Positions 37,439 through 46,893 of a stretch of DNA of 64,000 bases are shown here, in pieces. Numbering within the stretch: position 1 is the stretch's first letter; each line of letters begins with the position of its first letter. A program made the translations under genes and the position numbers. This stretch comes from Mesorhizobium sp. Its GTDB lineage: Bacteria > Pseudomonadota > Alphaproteobacteria > Rhizobiales > Rhizobiaceae. The stretch is from assembly GCF_017306545.1 (NCBI RefSeq), contig NZ_JAFKID010000017.1:62001-126000 (forward strand), given 5' to 3'. The notes under the pieces were generated by a model. It was given only the letters and a program-made list of their open reading frames with translations. It ran no database searches and was not told the DNA's origin.

Positions 37439-39273
37439 GCCACTTCTCCATGCACGCCGCCGAGATAGGCTTCCTGAACCTTGGCGTCGGCCTTGATCTC
37501 GGCCGGCGTACCCTCGACCAGCACCCTGCCCTCTTGCAGCACAGTGACCTTGCCGACCAGTTCGAACAGCGCGTCCATGTCGTGATCGATGATGATCAGG
37601 GTACGGCCGCGCGCGATGGATTTCAGCAGCGCCACCGTCTCGACGCGCTCGCGCGGGCTCATGCCGGCGAGCGGCTCGTCAAGCAGCAGCAGGCTGGGCG
37701 ACGTGGCGAGCGCCAGCCCGATTTCCAGCCGCCGCTTCTCGCCATAGGCGAGTTCGGAAACCGCCGTGTCGAGCCGCGCCGTCAGGTTGACGAGCGCCGC
37801 GGTGCGCTCGACCTGCTCGCCGAGGCCGGGAACGCTGTGGATGCTGCGCAGCAGATCCAGCTTGAACCTGCCGCGAGTCTCGCCGAGGGCCGCGATCGTC
37901 AGGTTCTGCCGGACCGTCAGGCGGTCGAAGAGCTGGTTGATCTGGTAGCTCTTGGTCAGGCCGAGCTGGCACACGTCGGTGACGCTCATGCCGGTGATGT
38001 CGCGGCCTTCGAACATGATGGTGCCGGACGTCGGCGCGACCTCGCAGGTCAGCATCTTGAAGAAGGTGCTCTTGCCGGCGCCGTTCGGCCCGATGATGCC
38101 GCGCATCTCGCCGTGATCGACGGAAAAGTCGATGTCGCTGTTGGCGGCGAGGCCGCCATAGCGCTTGGTGAGGCCGGTCGCCCGCAGGATCGGCCCCGAC
38201 GCCGGAGCCTCGCCGCCGCGCCTGCGCGCCGGCATCGCCTCGACGGCGGCCGGATCGAAGGCCGTGGCCGCGGCCGCCGTGGCCGGCTCCGTTCCCTGCT
38301 TGTCGCCCTTGGTCATACGATAAAGATCGATGATGGCGCCGACGATGCCGCGCCGCAGGAAGACGACCAGCAGCACGAAGACGATGCCGAGAACCAGCTT
38401 CCAGGTCGGACCGAGATGCAGCACGTTCTGGAAGAAGTCGCTGAGATAGAGCCATACGGCCGCGCCGATCAGCGGCCCGAACAACGTGCCGGCACCGCCG
38501 ATGGCCGTCTGCATGACGACCTGGCCGGAGGTGTCGAACATGAAGGCGTCCGGCGGCATGAAGCCTTGCATGGTGGCGAGCAGGCCGCCGGCGAAACCGG
38601 CATAGATCGCCGCCACGACGAAGGCCGTCAGCTTATAGCCGTGGATGTTGTGGCCGAGCGCGGTGGCGCGCAGCGGATTGTCGCGGATCGCCGACAGGAT
38701 CGCGCCGACCGGCGAGCGCACGATGCGCAGGGCAATGACGATGCCGACGAAGTACCAGAAGGCGAGGAACGTATACATCGTCCAGTCGGTGTCGAATTTC
38801 AGCACCGTGAAACCGAGATTGATGACCGGCGTCGGCACGCCGGGCAGGCCGTTCTCGCCGCCGGTGAAGGCCGACAGCGGATTGAACTCGACGAAGAAGA
38901 AGACTTCGGCGATGGCGACCGTGATCATGGCGAAATAGATGCCGGTGCGCCTCAGCGCAATCAGGCCGATGAAATAGCCGACGACGCCGGCCACCACCGC
39001 CCCGAGCACGATGGCCAGCAGGACATAGGGGAAGCCGGCCTCGGTCAGCAGATAGGCGGCGAACATGCCGCCCGTGCCGTAGAAGGCGGACTGGCCGAAG
39101 GAGAGCAGCCCGGTGTAGCCGAACAGGATATCGAAGCCGAGGCCGAACAGGCCCCAGATCAGGATGCGGTTGATGGTCGAGGGCGAGAAGCCGAGATAAG
39201 GCAGCACGAAGGGCGCCAGGACCAGCGCCAGCGCGGTGAGGATCTCGACAAGGTAGGGGCGCTTGATCGGCAT
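37435..39273 (-). CDS. Fused LivM permease-LivG ATPase
   Basis: 612 residues in one frame. Residues 1-330 are a LivM permease with many membrane helices (LFGYTGLLSFGQSAFYGTGG near 50; AIGGAGTLFGPLIGAAVW near 266). A linker rich in Ala, Pro and Glu (about 334-365) follows, and residues 366-612 are a LivG ATPase with Walker A GPNGAGKST, signature ELAYGEKRRLEIGLAL and Walker B LLLLDEPLAGMSP. The reading frame is uninterrupted with a long low-complexity linker, so this is a real fusion rather than a missed stop. It fixes permease and ATPase in one chain. Confidence 0.92.
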   Translation of the reverse strand: MPIKRPYLVEILTALALVLAPFVLPYLGFSPSTINRILIWGLFGLGFDILFGYTGLLSFGQSAFYGTGGMFAAYLLTEAGFPYVLLAIVLGAVVAGVVGYFIGLIALRRTGIYFAMITVAIAEVFFFVEFNPLSAFTGGENGLPGVPTPVINLGFTVLKFDTDWTMYTFLAFWYFVGIVIALRIVRSPVGAILSAIRDNPLRATALGHNIHGYKLTAFVVAAIYAGFAGGLLATMQGFMPPDAFMFDTSGQVVMQTAIGGAGTLFGPLIGAAVWLYLSDFFQNVLHLGPTWKLVLGIVFVLLVVFLRRGIVGAIIDLYRMTKGDKQGTEPATAAAATAFDPAAVEAMPARRRGGEAPASGPILRATGLTKRYGGLAANSDIDFSVDHGEMRGIIGPNGAGKSTFFKMLTCEVAPTSGTIMFEGRDITGMSVTDVCQLGLTKSYQINQLFDRLTVRQNLTIAALGETRGRFKLDLLRSIHSVPGLGEQVERTAALVNLTARLDTAVSELAYGEKRRLEIGLALATSPSLLLLDEPLAGMSPRERVETVALLKSIARGRTLIIIDHDMDALFELVGKVTVLQEGRVLVEGTPAEIKADAKVQEAYLGGVHGEVA

Positions 39274-39284
39274 GGGTGACGCCC

Positions 39285-40160
39285 TTACTCGCGGCCGGCC
39301 TGGCCGAGCAGCCCGTGCGGGCGAAGCACCAGCACCAGCGTCATGGCCACGAACAGCATGATTTGGGAATAGGCTGGATTGAACATCGTGGTGATGGAGA
39401 TGATCTCGCCGGCGATGAGGCCGCCGATGACGGCGCCGGGGAAAGAGCCGACGCCGCCGATGACGACGACGACGAAGGTCTGCACCAGGATCGCCTCGCC
39501 GACATCTGGCGCGATCGATACCACGGGCGCGTTGACGATGCCGGCGAAGCCGGCGGCCATGGCGCCGATGCCGAACACCAGCATGAACACCTTGTAGACG
39601 TCGATGCCGAGCGAATCGACCATCACCGAATCCTCAATGCCGGCGCGCACGATCATGCCGATGCGGGTTCGGTACAGCACGAAGTAAAGCACCAGCAGCG
39701 CCACCGCGATGATGCCGAGCAAGGCCAGGCGGTAGGTCGGGTAGATCATGAAGCCGAGATTGGTGATGCCGAGCAGCGGGCCGGGCGGCGGCACGGTCTG
39801 CGACAGGCTGCCGAAGTAATAGCGCACCACCTCGACGAAGACGATGCCGAGGCCGAAGGTGACGAGAAGCTGGTCTTCATGCGGGCGCGTGTAGAAATGG
39901 CGGATGACGAGCCGCTCCATCAGCACGCCCACCACCATGACGAACAGCGAGCCGGCGACGACGGCGGCGAGGAAAGAGCCGGTATAGGTGTACGTCACCC
40001 AGCCGGCATAGCCGCCCAGCATGAACATCGCGCCATGCGCGAGGTTCAGCACGCCGAGCGTGCCGTAGATGATCGTCAGGCCCGACGAGATCAGCGCCAG
40101 AAGCGCGCCCGTCACCAGCCCGTTGAAACACTGCGATATGAAGTTGGCCCAGTTGATCAC
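39285..40160 (-). CDS. LivH-type ABC transporter permease (second Liv system)
   Basis: 291 residues with about eight hydrophobic segments. ALISSGLTIIYGTLGVLNLA near residue 22, AHGAMFMLGGYAGWVTY and VVVVIGGVGSFPGAVIGGLI near 233 identify the family. It follows the receptor gene by 151 bases and precedes the fused LivMG gene by 11. Confidence 0.92.
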   Translation of the reverse strand: MINWANFISQCFNGLVTGALLALISSGLTIIYGTLGVLNLAHGAMFMLGGYAGWVTYTYTGSFLAAVVAGSLFVMVVGVLMERLVIRHFYTRPHEDQLLVTFGLGIVFVEVVRYYFGSLSQTVPPPGPLLGITNLGFMIYPTYRLALLGIIAVALLVLYFVLYRTRIGMIVRAGIEDSVMVDSLGIDVYKVFMLVFGIGAMAAGFAGIVNAPVVSIAPDVGEAILVQTFVVVVIGGVGSFPGAVIGGLIAGEIISITTMFNPAYSQIMLFVAMTLVLVLRPHGLLGQAGRE

Positions 40161-40311
40161 GCCGTTCCCGCCTGCTCGTGGGTGGATTGGTCGTTCGATG
40201 CCTTGCCGCCGCCCGCCGCCTCGCCCCGGAATTACCAGGGCATCGACGGGCGCCGGCGACAGGCAAACGAGTCCTCCGGCCCGATGCGGGCCGGAGGGAA
40301 TGGTCTACCGG

Positions 40312-41655
40312 TCAGGTATAGTCGCCGAGCTGACAGCCGAATGCGTCGGGCTTCTGCATCAGGCCTTCGCCGGGAACCACCTCGAGGACTTCCCAGAAAT
40401 CCTCGTCGTTCTTCATGTCCTTCTTGGCCTTGCCGCGGACGATGACGACCGGACGGATGCACTGGTGGTCTTCCGGCCGATAGTGGACGTCGCCGAGGAG
40501 GGACGGAATCGTCTCGCCCTTCTCGAACTGCTTGATGACATCCGGCGGATAGAAGCTGCCGGCTTCCGAAACCATGCGCGCCCAGTGGGCGAAGCTGACA
40601 TAGCTGTTCTCGGCGCCCCATTCCGGCCGGTAGCCGTATTTGGCCTGGAAGGCCTCGACGAACTGCTTGGCCAGCGGATACTGGTCTTCCTGGGTCCACC
40701 AGAAATCGGTCGCCGCGAAGACGCCCTCGGTGATCTCCGGCCCGACTTCCTTGGCGAGGAACGGAATCTGGTAGGGAATGACGAGCGTCATCTTCGGAAG
40801 CAGGCCGAACTGCTTGGCCTGCTGCGTCGACAGCACCGCGTCGCGGCCCCAGTTGACGTTGATGAGGAACTCGGCGCCGGAATTGGCGATGTTGGTGAGA
40901 TACTGGCTGTAGTCCTGAGTGCCGAGCGGCGACACCTGGTTCGTCACCATCTCCCAGCCGCCATTGGCGGTCAGGTAGTCGTTGACCGACTTCGTCACCG
41001 TGTGGCCGTAGGTGTAATCCGGCGTCATGAACGCCGCCTTCTTGCCCTTGCCGAACTGCTTCAGGAGAACCGGGCCGATCGCGGCCGCTGCGGTCTGGCC
41101 GAAGAAGTTCTGGCGGAAGCCGTAGCGCACGCAGTCCTTGCCGGTGGTGTCGTTGGAGCCGGAAATGCCGGCCATGTACAGGATCTTCTCGCGCTGGGCG
41201 AATTTGTTCAGCGCAACCGCCACGGCCGAGGAGGTCGAGCCGGTCATCAGGATGATCTTGTTGTCGTTGATGAAGGTCTGCTCGGCCTGCACCGCGTTGT
41301 TCGGCTTGGCGGCCGAGTCGGCCGAGAGCAGCTTGACCTGCTTGCCGAGCAGGCCCTTGTCGACCTTCGGCGCGATCGCCTTCATCAGCTCGTGGCCGGT
41401 GTTGATATGCTCGACGGCAAGTTCCCAGCCCTTGAGCTCGTCGGCGCCCTGCACGGCATAGCTTCCCGTCAGCGGCACCGCGGCGCCGATATAGACGGTG
41501 TCGCCCTCGCTGCCGGCCGGCCAGGTGCCGATCGGCGCCTTGTCGTCGGCCCACGCCAATGTGGGCATGGCGGGCATCATGGCGGCACCGGCGAAGCCGG
41601 CGCCCGCGAGCAGCGTTTCACGGCGGGTCAAACCGCCTTTCAAAATCCGAGACAT
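40312..41655 (-). CDS. Branched-chain-type ABC receptor with twin-arginine signal
   Basis: 447 residues from the ATG after GGGAGGAA; a longer frame upstream lacks a ribosome site. The N terminus reads MSRILKGGLTRRETLLAGAG, with a twin-Arg (TRRETLL), a hydrophobic stretch and an AWA cleavage site, so export is probably by Tat. The mature part, DTVYIGAAVPLTGSYAVQGA, is a type I Liv/amide receptor. First gene of the second Liv operon. Ligand unknown; the sequence does not look like the urea receptor UrtA despite the urease cluster in the window. Confidence 0.88.
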   Translation of the reverse strand: MSRILKGGLTRRETLLAGAGFAGAAMMPAMPTLAWADDKAPIGTWPAGSEGDTVYIGAAVPLTGSYAVQGADELKGWELAVEHINTGHELMKAIAPKVDKGLLGKQVKLLSADSAAKPNNAVQAEQTFINDNKIILMTGSTSSAVAVALNKFAQREKILYMAGISGSNDTTGKDCVRYGFRQNFFGQTAAAAIGPVLLKQFGKGKKAAFMTPDYTYGHTVTKSVNDYLTANGGWEMVTNQVSPLGTQDYSQYLTNIANSGAEFLINVNWGRDAVLSTQQAKQFGLLPKMTLVIPYQIPFLAKEVGPEITEGVFAATDFWWTQEDQYPLAKQFVEAFQAKYGYRPEWGAENSYVSFAHWARMVSEAGSFYPPDVIKQFEKGETIPSLLGDVHYRPEDHQCIRPVVIVRGKAKKDMKNDEDFWEVLEVVPGEGLMQKPDAFGCQLGDYT

Positions 41656-41876
41656 CGATTTCCTCCCTTGTCCGACGCCGGCGGTCTGCCGGCAACCTTG
41701 GGATTTGCAGGGAAGGCATTCGCCCGGCACCGCGCGCGCCGGGCGCCTGTATGCGTCCAACGCCGAAATCTGCCGGATCAGCTCCTCCACCGAATCCGGT
41801 TTGCAGTAAACGGCAGCAAGCTGAGCAATACCTGACGCCAAGCTGACCGGAAACTGAATTTCTGGTCAGCGAGCCC

Positions 41877-42224
41877 TTACTTTAGACGTAGGGCGGCATC
41901 GAGAGAGGCAAGCAGCGCACCGAGACGACCGGCGACCAAGACAGTGTCAGCCCCGCCTTGGCGCAGGCCGATGACGCTGTCTTCCAGCGCGAGCGCCGCC
42001 TCGCTGACGGCGCCGTGGCCGAACGTGCCGGCCGCGCCGGCAAGCCGGTGCGCAAGAATCTGGATCGCAGCGAGCGTGGCATCGCCGGGCGGGACGGGCG
42101 CAGGTTCAAGGACGGGCGCCAGGGCCGCCAGGGCGGCGCGGTCTTCGGCCAGCCGCTGGGTGAACGATCCGTCCGGATCGAGCAGCGCGAGTTCGGCCGC
42201 CGTCGGTGTCCGTTGTCCGGTCAT
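41877..42224 (-). CDS. Histidine phosphotransfer (Hpt) domain protein
   Basis: 115 residues, all helical. The segment AHRLAGAAGTFGHGAVSEAA near residue 58 matches the Hpt consensus (AHxLKGxxxxxG), with His59 as the phosphorylated residue. Stand-alone Hpt proteins relay phosphate between a hybrid histidine kinase and a response regulator. A PhoB-type regulator, a single-domain receiver and a histidine kinase are encoded in the next 4.5 kb, so it may belong to that circuit, though it ends up separated from them by a repeat element. Confidence 0.75.
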   Translation of the reverse strand: MTGQRTPTAAELALLDPDGSFTQRLAEDRAALAALAPVLEPAPVPPGDATLAAIQILAHRLAGAAGTFGHGAVSEAALALEDSVIGLRQGGADTVLVAGRLGALLASLDAALRLK

Positions 42225-42265
42225 GGCCGCATCACGGCCGACGGACAGCCTGAAGCGCGTCGCGC

Positions 42266-42350
42266 TCTTTCAGATTCGCTCCTGTGCTTCCGGTTTTTGA
42301 TTTTACGCACGACTTTGACCCGAAATTGGAACCGCTTTCGGCAGACATGC
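42266..42350. repeat. Dispersed intergenic repeat, second family, copy B
   Basis: Shares TTTCAGATTCGCTCC, TGATTTTACGCA and a CCCGAAA..GGAACC.CTTTCGG core with 4961-5040. It fills most of the space between the Hpt gene and the PhoB-type regulator gene, immediately after the regulator's stop. Confidence 0.65.
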
Positions 42351-42351
42351 G

Positions 42352-43122
42352 TCAGGCGTCGACGCCGGCCGGCCGCCGCTGCTCGACCAGGCGGTAGCCG
42401 ATGCCTCGGCGCGTCTCGACCTCGGCCTCGGCACCGGCGGCGCGCAGGATCTGACGCAGCTTGTAGACATGCGCCTCGATGGCGTTGCCGGACACCTCGT
42501 CGCTAAAGGAATAGAGGGCCTCCTCGATCATCCGCTTCGGCGTCATGTGGTTCTTGCGGCGGGCGAGCAGTTCGAGCAGTTGGAACTGCTTGCGCGTCAG
42601 CGGCAGGCTCATCCCGTCGACCATGGCTTCCAGCGCATCGCGATCGACGACGAGGTTGGCGACCGCCAGCCGGCTTTCCTTCATGAGCGAAGGCCGCCGC
42701 AGCAGCGCGGTGACGCGCGCCCTGAGTTCGGGCACGGCGAAGGGCTTGACCAGATAGTCGTCGGCGCCGCTGGCAAGACCGCTGACCTTGTCCTCCACCT
42801 TGCCGCGCGCCGTCATCATCAGGATCGGCGTGGCGATGGCGCGCTTGCGCATCTCGCGCACCAGTTCCAGGCCGTCGCGGTCGGGCAGGCCGAGGTCGAT
42901 CACCATCAGCGCATAGTCGGTGGCGCGCGCCGCCAGCAGCGCCTCCTCGGCGAAACCGATCACGTCGACGGTCAGGCCGAGCGCCCTGAGTTCGCGGCCG
43001 ACGAGGCCGGCGACGTCGCGGTCATCCTCGACGACGAGAATGCGCGCCTGCGCGGCGGCGGGCAGCGCCTCACCCAGCGCGGCGCCTTCCGCCGGATCCG
43101 CGGCCGCTCCGCCATGTGTCAT
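42352..43122 (-). CDS. OmpR/PhoB-type response regulator
   Basis: 256 residues. The receiver domain (about 27-140) has the acidic pocket VVEDDRD, phosphoacceptor Asp76 in LMVIDLGLPDRDG, the Thr in MMTARG and Lys in YLVKPF. A winged-helix DNA-binding domain (about 155-245) carries LTRKQFQLLELLARRKNHMT and RRGIGYRLV. The first 26 residues are Ala/Gly-rich and may be a poorly supported extension. It is divergent from the receiver/kinase genes to its right and probably shares their regulation. Confidence 0.9.
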   Translation of the reverse strand: MTHGGAAADPAEGAALGEALPAAAQARILVVEDDRDVAGLVGRELRALGLTVDVIGFAEEALLAARATDYALMVIDLGLPDRDGLELVREMRKRAIATPILMMTARGKVEDKVSGLASGADDYLVKPFAVPELRARVTALLRRPSLMKESRLAVANLVVDRDALEAMVDGMSLPLTRKQFQLLELLARRKNHMTPKRMIEEALYSFSDEVSGNAIEAHVYKLRQILRAAGAEAEVETRRGIGYRLVEQRRPAGVDA

Positions 43123-43251
43123 GCCGTCAGCCCCTTTGCTGCGGCGATTGTGTTAGGCTTGTGACGCAAAAACAAGAGGTTTACAAAATCAGTCCAGCCG
43201 CCCGGACGGTTCAAGGAGGAGACGATCACGACTGAGAAGGGAGGGGCGGGC

Positions 43252-43659
43252 ATGGCGGCTTCGGTGCTGATCGCCGACGACGATCCGAGCATATCGCGGG
43301 CGCTGAGCTTCCTCATGCAGCGCGAAGGCCATGACGTGCGCACCGTCGCGGACGGGCAGCAGGCGCTGGCGGCGATCGAAAGCCGGCCGCCCGATATCGT
43401 CCTGCTCGACCTGATGATGCCGAAGAGCAACGGCTACGAAGTCTGCCGGACGCTGCGCGCCAACCGCTCCTATGACGGCATCCGCATCGTCATGCTGACC
43501 GCCAGGGGCGGCGAGGCCGACCAGCGCGTCGGCATGGATCTCGGCGCCGACGCCTACATCGCCAAGCCCTTCGCCATCGCCGACGTCGTCTCCTGCGTGA
43601 AATCGGTGCTGGCGCGGCGGCGTGAGGCGATGCCGGGCGCCGGCGCGGCCGGTTCGTAG
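43252..43659 (+). CDS. Single-domain response regulator receiver
   Basis: 135 residues with only a CheY-like receiver: ADDDPS near residue 8, phosphoacceptor Asp53 in VLLDLMMPKSNG, Thr in MLTARGGEAD and Lys in YIAKPF. There is no output domain, so it acts by protein contact or as a phosphate sink. A GGGAGGGG site precedes the ATG. It opens an operon with a small membrane protein and a symporter-histidine kinase, its probable partner. Confidence 0.9.
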   Translation: MAASVLIADDDPSISRALSFLMQREGHDVRTVADGQQALAAIESRPPDIVLLDLMMPKSNGYEVCRTLRANRSYDGIRIVMLTARGGEADQRVGMDLGADAYIAKPFAIADVVSCVKSVLARRREAMPGAGAAGS

Positions 43660-43672
43660 CGGCGAGACGGGA

Positions 43673-43906
43673 ATGATGCTGCGCCGCACGGCCAGACGCG
43701 ACCGCATGGTGGGCCTGTTCGCCGCCGGCGCGGTGCTGCTCAACCCGCCGATCCTCAATCTCGTCGGCGGCTGGCTGTTCGGCTGGCCGGCGCTCTACCT
43801 CTATTTCTTCGTCGTATGGGGCGCGCTCATCGCCGCCGCCGCACTGGTGGCGGAGGGCCGCGGCGGCCAGGTGGACGAGCGCGACAGGGACGGCCCGCGC
43901 CCATGA
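43673..43906 (+). CDS. Small membrane protein paired with the symporter-kinase
   Basis: 77 residues. Two hydrophobic helices (about 14-33 and 37-60) are separated by a short turn with Pro and Gly (LNPPILNLVGGWLFGWPALY), then a charged tail. This layout resembles the small DUF4212-like subunits that accompany sodium:solute symporters. Its stop overlaps the start of the next gene (ATGA), showing tight coupling with the symporter-kinase. The family assignment is tentative. Confidence 0.72.
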   Translation: MMLRRTARRDRMVGLFAAGAVLLNPPILNLVGGWLFGWPALYLYFFVVWGALIAAAALVAEGRGGQVDERDRDGPRP

Positions 43907-46656
43907 GCCAGCCGGGTCTTGTCGCCGTCGCCGTCGCCTATCTGCTGCTTCTGTTCGCCATCGCCTGGGTGGTCGAACACAGTTCGGGCCGCGTTTCCCG
44001 ACTGACCGGGTCGAGCTTCGTCTATACGCTGTCGCTCGCCGTCTATTGCAGCTCGTGGACGTTCAACGGCGGCGTCGGCAAGGCCTCGCAGACGGGGCTC
44101 GATTTCCTGCCGATCTATCTCGGGCCGACGCTCGCCTTCTGCCTGGGGCCGGTGCTGATCCGCAGAATCCTGCGCATCAGCCACGCCAACCGCATCACCT
44201 CCATCGCCGACCTGATCGGCGCCCGGTTCGGCAAGCGGGCCAGCCTTTCGGCGCTTGTCACCGTCATCGCGGTGATCGGGCTCGTGCCCTATATCGCGCT
44301 GCAACTCAAATCCATTTCGAGCGGGCTGGTGGCGTTGAGCGCCGATCCCGAAACCGGCGCCACCACGGGCCCGGTGCTGGCCGACGGGGCGCTGTGGGCG
44401 GCAATCGTGCTCACCGTCTTCGCCATGCTGTTCGGCAGCCGCAGCATCCGGCCGGGCGAACATCATCCCGGCATGGTCGTGGCGGTGGCCGCCGAATCGA
44501 TCCTCAAGCTCCTCAGCCTCACCGCCATCGGCCTGTTCGTGGTCTACGGGCTGTTCGACGGCTTCGGCGACCTGTTCGGCAAGGCGGCGAAGATTCCCGA
44601 GATCAATTCCGTGTTCGACACCTCCTCGCCCCGCTACGGCTACAGCTGGATCAGCATGACGCTGCTGGCGGGGCTCGCGGTGTTCTGCCTGCCACGCCAG
44701 TTCCAGGTGATGGTGGTGGAGAACGTCGACGAACGGCATCTCAACCGGGCGCTGTGGCTGTTCCCGCTCTATCTGCTGGCCATCAACCTGTTCGTCCTGC
44801 CGATCGCCATCGCCGGGCGCATGATGCTGCCGGCAGACACCGACCCCGACAATCTGGTGCTGGCGCTTCCCTTTGCGACAGGCCATCCGTGGCTGGCGCT
44901 GGTCGCCTTTCTCGGCGGGCTATCGGCGGCGGCGAGCATGGTGGTGGTCGAGACGACCGCGCTCAGTCTGATGATCTGCAACGACGTGGTGATGCCGGCG
45001 CTGCTCAGGGTCAAGCGGCTGGGGCTGGCCGAAAAGTCGGACCTCACCCGGCTGCTCCTGTGGATTCGCCGCGCCGCTATGGTCGCCATCATGGTGCTCG
45101 GCTATCTCTACATGCGCCACGACAGCGCCCAGTTCGCGCTCGTCTCGATCGGCCTGATGTCCTTCGTGGCGGTGGCGCAGTTCGCGCCGGCCATCGTCGG
45201 CGGCATCTATTGGCGCGGCGCCACCTGGGCGGGCGCCTTCGCCGGCATTTCGTGCGGCTTCGCCATCTGGTGCTACACGATGCTTTTGCCGTCCTTCGCG
45301 CGCTCGGGCACGTTCGGCATGAGCTTCATCGCGGACGGGCCCTTCGGCATCGCGCTGTTGAAGCCCTATGCGCTGCTCGGCCTGGGCGGGCTCGACCCGG
45401 TGACGCACGGCACCTTCTGGTCGCTCCTGGTCAACACCGGCGCCTTCGTGACCGTTTCGCTCGTCGGCCGGCAGCGGCCGATGGAGCGGGCGCGCGCGGC
45501 GCTGTTCGTCGGCGCCGTGGATTCGGGCGAGGCGGCCCAGATCTGGCGCCGCACCGCGCTGGTTCCCGACCTGATGTCGCTGACGGCGCGTTTTATCGGC
45601 CGCGAGAAGGCGGCCGCCGCCTACGCCAGTTTCGCCCGCACCCGCGGCGTCGACCCGGCCACAGCCGTGCAGGCCGACGCCGAGACGGTGCTGTTCTACG
45701 AGCGGCTGCTGGCCGGCGTGATCGGCGCTGCCTCGGCACGCGTGCTGGTCGGCTCGATCGTCGAGGAGGAGCCGCTCGGCGTCGACGAGATGATGCGCAT
45801 TCTCGACGAGACGTCGCGGCTGATCGAGGCGAACCGCCAGCTCGAGGAGAAGTCGCAGGCGCTGGAGGCGGCGACGGCCGAGTTGAAGGCCGCCAACGCC
45901 AGCCTACAGGTGCTCGACCGGCTGAAGGACGACTTCGTCGTCACCGTCAACCATGAGTTGAGGACGCCGCTCGCCTCGATCCGCGCTTTTTCCGAGATCC
46001 TGCGCGACCATCCCGACCTGCCCGACCGGGAGCGGCTCGATTTCCTGCGCATCGTCGTCACCGAATCGGAGCGCCTGACCCGGCTCATCAACCAGCTTCT
46101 CGACCTTTCGAAGATCGAGGCGACCGGCTCGATACCGGCGGAGCGCGCGCGGGTGGACCTTGCCGCCGTGGCGCGCGATTCCGCCGACGCGATGCGGCAG
46201 GTGTTCGCCCGGAGCGGCATGACCCTGGCCATCGAGATCGCGACCGGTCCGGCCTTCGTGCTCGGCGACCATGACCGGCTGGTGCAAGTGGTCATCAACC
46301 TTTTGGGCAACGCCGCGAAATTCTCCCCGCCCGGCCGCGGCCGGGCGCTGCTGACGCTTGCCCGGACCGGTGACTATCTGGAGCTTTCGGTCGCCGACAA
46401 CGGCCCCGGCATCCGCGCCGAAGACCGCGAAGTGGTGTTCGAGCGTTTCCGCCAACTCGGCGACACGATGAACGACAAGCCGCAAGGGGCGGGGCTCGGC
46501 CTCGCCATCTCGCAACGCATCGTGGCGCAGCATGGCGGGCTGATCTGGGTCGAAAGCGGGCCGGAGGGCGGTGCCGCCTTCAAGGTCCGGCTGAAAGCCG
46601 CGCCGCGCTCGAAGGGCAAGGCCGCCGGCCGTCATCAGCCGGCTTCCGCCGATTGA
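43903..46656 (+). CDS. Sodium:solute symporter-histidine kinase hybrid (CbrA-like)
   Basis: 917 residues. The first ~570 form a sodium:solute symporter-type domain with about 13 membrane helices (SLAVYCSSWTFNGGVGKASQ near residue 40; ETTALSLMICNDVVMPAL near 350). A cytosolic linker includes a coiled coil (ANRQLEEKSQALEAATAELK near 645). The HisKA domain has His684 in VNHELRTPLASIRAFSEILR, and the ATPase domain has NLLGNAAKFSPPG, DNGPGIRAED and GAGLGLAIS. No PAS domain is obvious. CbrA-like proteins couple transport or sensing of a nutrient to phosphorylation of a response regulator; the solute is unknown. Likely partners are the receiver at 43252 and the PhoB-type regulator at 42352. Confidence 0.92.
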   Translation: MSQPGLVAVAVAYLLLLFAIAWVVEHSSGRVSRLTGSSFVYTLSLAVYCSSWTFNGGVGKASQTGLDFLPIYLGPTLAFCLGPVLIRRILRISHANRITSIADLIGARFGKRASLSALVTVIAVIGLVPYIALQLKSISSGLVALSADPETGATTGPVLADGALWAAIVLTVFAMLFGSRSIRPGEHHPGMVVAVAAESILKLLSLTAIGLFVVYGLFDGFGDLFGKAAKIPEINSVFDTSSPRYGYSWISMTLLAGLAVFCLPRQFQVMVVENVDERHLNRALWLFPLYLLAINLFVLPIAIAGRMMLPADTDPDNLVLALPFATGHPWLALVAFLGGLSAAASMVVVETTALSLMICNDVVMPALLRVKRLGLAEKSDLTRLLLWIRRAAMVAIMVLGYLYMRHDSAQFALVSIGLMSFVAVAQFAPAIVGGIYWRGATWAGAFAGISCGFAIWCYTMLLPSFARSGTFGMSFIADGPFGIALLKPYALLGLGGLDPVTHGTFWSLLVNTGAFVTVSLVGRQRPMERARAALFVGAVDSGEAAQIWRRTALVPDLMSLTARFIGREKAAAAYASFARTRGVDPATAVQADAETVLFYERLLAGVIGAASARVLVGSIVEEEPLGVDEMMRILDETSRLIEANRQLEEKSQALEAATAELKAANASLQVLDRLKDDFVVTVNHELRTPLASIRAFSEILRDHPDLPDRERLDFLRIVVTESERLTRLINQLLDLSKIEATGSIPAERARVDLAAVARDSADAMRQVFARSGMTLAIEIATGPAFVLGDHDRLVQVVINLLGNAAKFSPPGRGRALLTLARTGDYLELSVADNGPGIRAEDREVVFERFRQLGDTMNDKPQGAGLGLAISQRIVAQHGGLIWVESGPEGGAAFKVRLKAAPRSKGKAAGRHQPASAD

Positions 46657-46893
46657 AGCGGGTCGGGTTTCGGTCCTGCGAAAAAGGGAGGACGGAGCGC
46701 GAAAAGATCGGCTCCGCCGACCATGAAATACGCCTGAGCATTTTCCGTCCCTGTGGAAACAGCCCTTTATCCGGTGAAGGTGGAGCGAAGGGATTGCCGG
46801 TGTCGGCGTTGCGCGCTTGTCCGGTTTTCGGGCCACGAAAGCCGGCAGGCGGGCGAGGGGCGATTCCGGCTGGACTTGAATCGCGCCACACGT

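Noticed and set aside
37450-39279. 609-codon plus-strand frame opposite the LivM-LivG fusion
   Set aside because: Composition is Asp/Arg/Gly/His-rich with no fold signature, a mirror image of the true gene's codons.
40312-41655. Urea receptor (UrtA) for the second Liv system
   Set aside because: Tempting because urease is in the window, but the mature sequence does not resemble UrtA and the genes are 25 kb from urease.
46657-46893. Possible gene or element between the symporter-kinase and the aldolase
   Set aside because: 237 bases with no frame having a ribosome site or conserved features, and no clear terminator hairpin.
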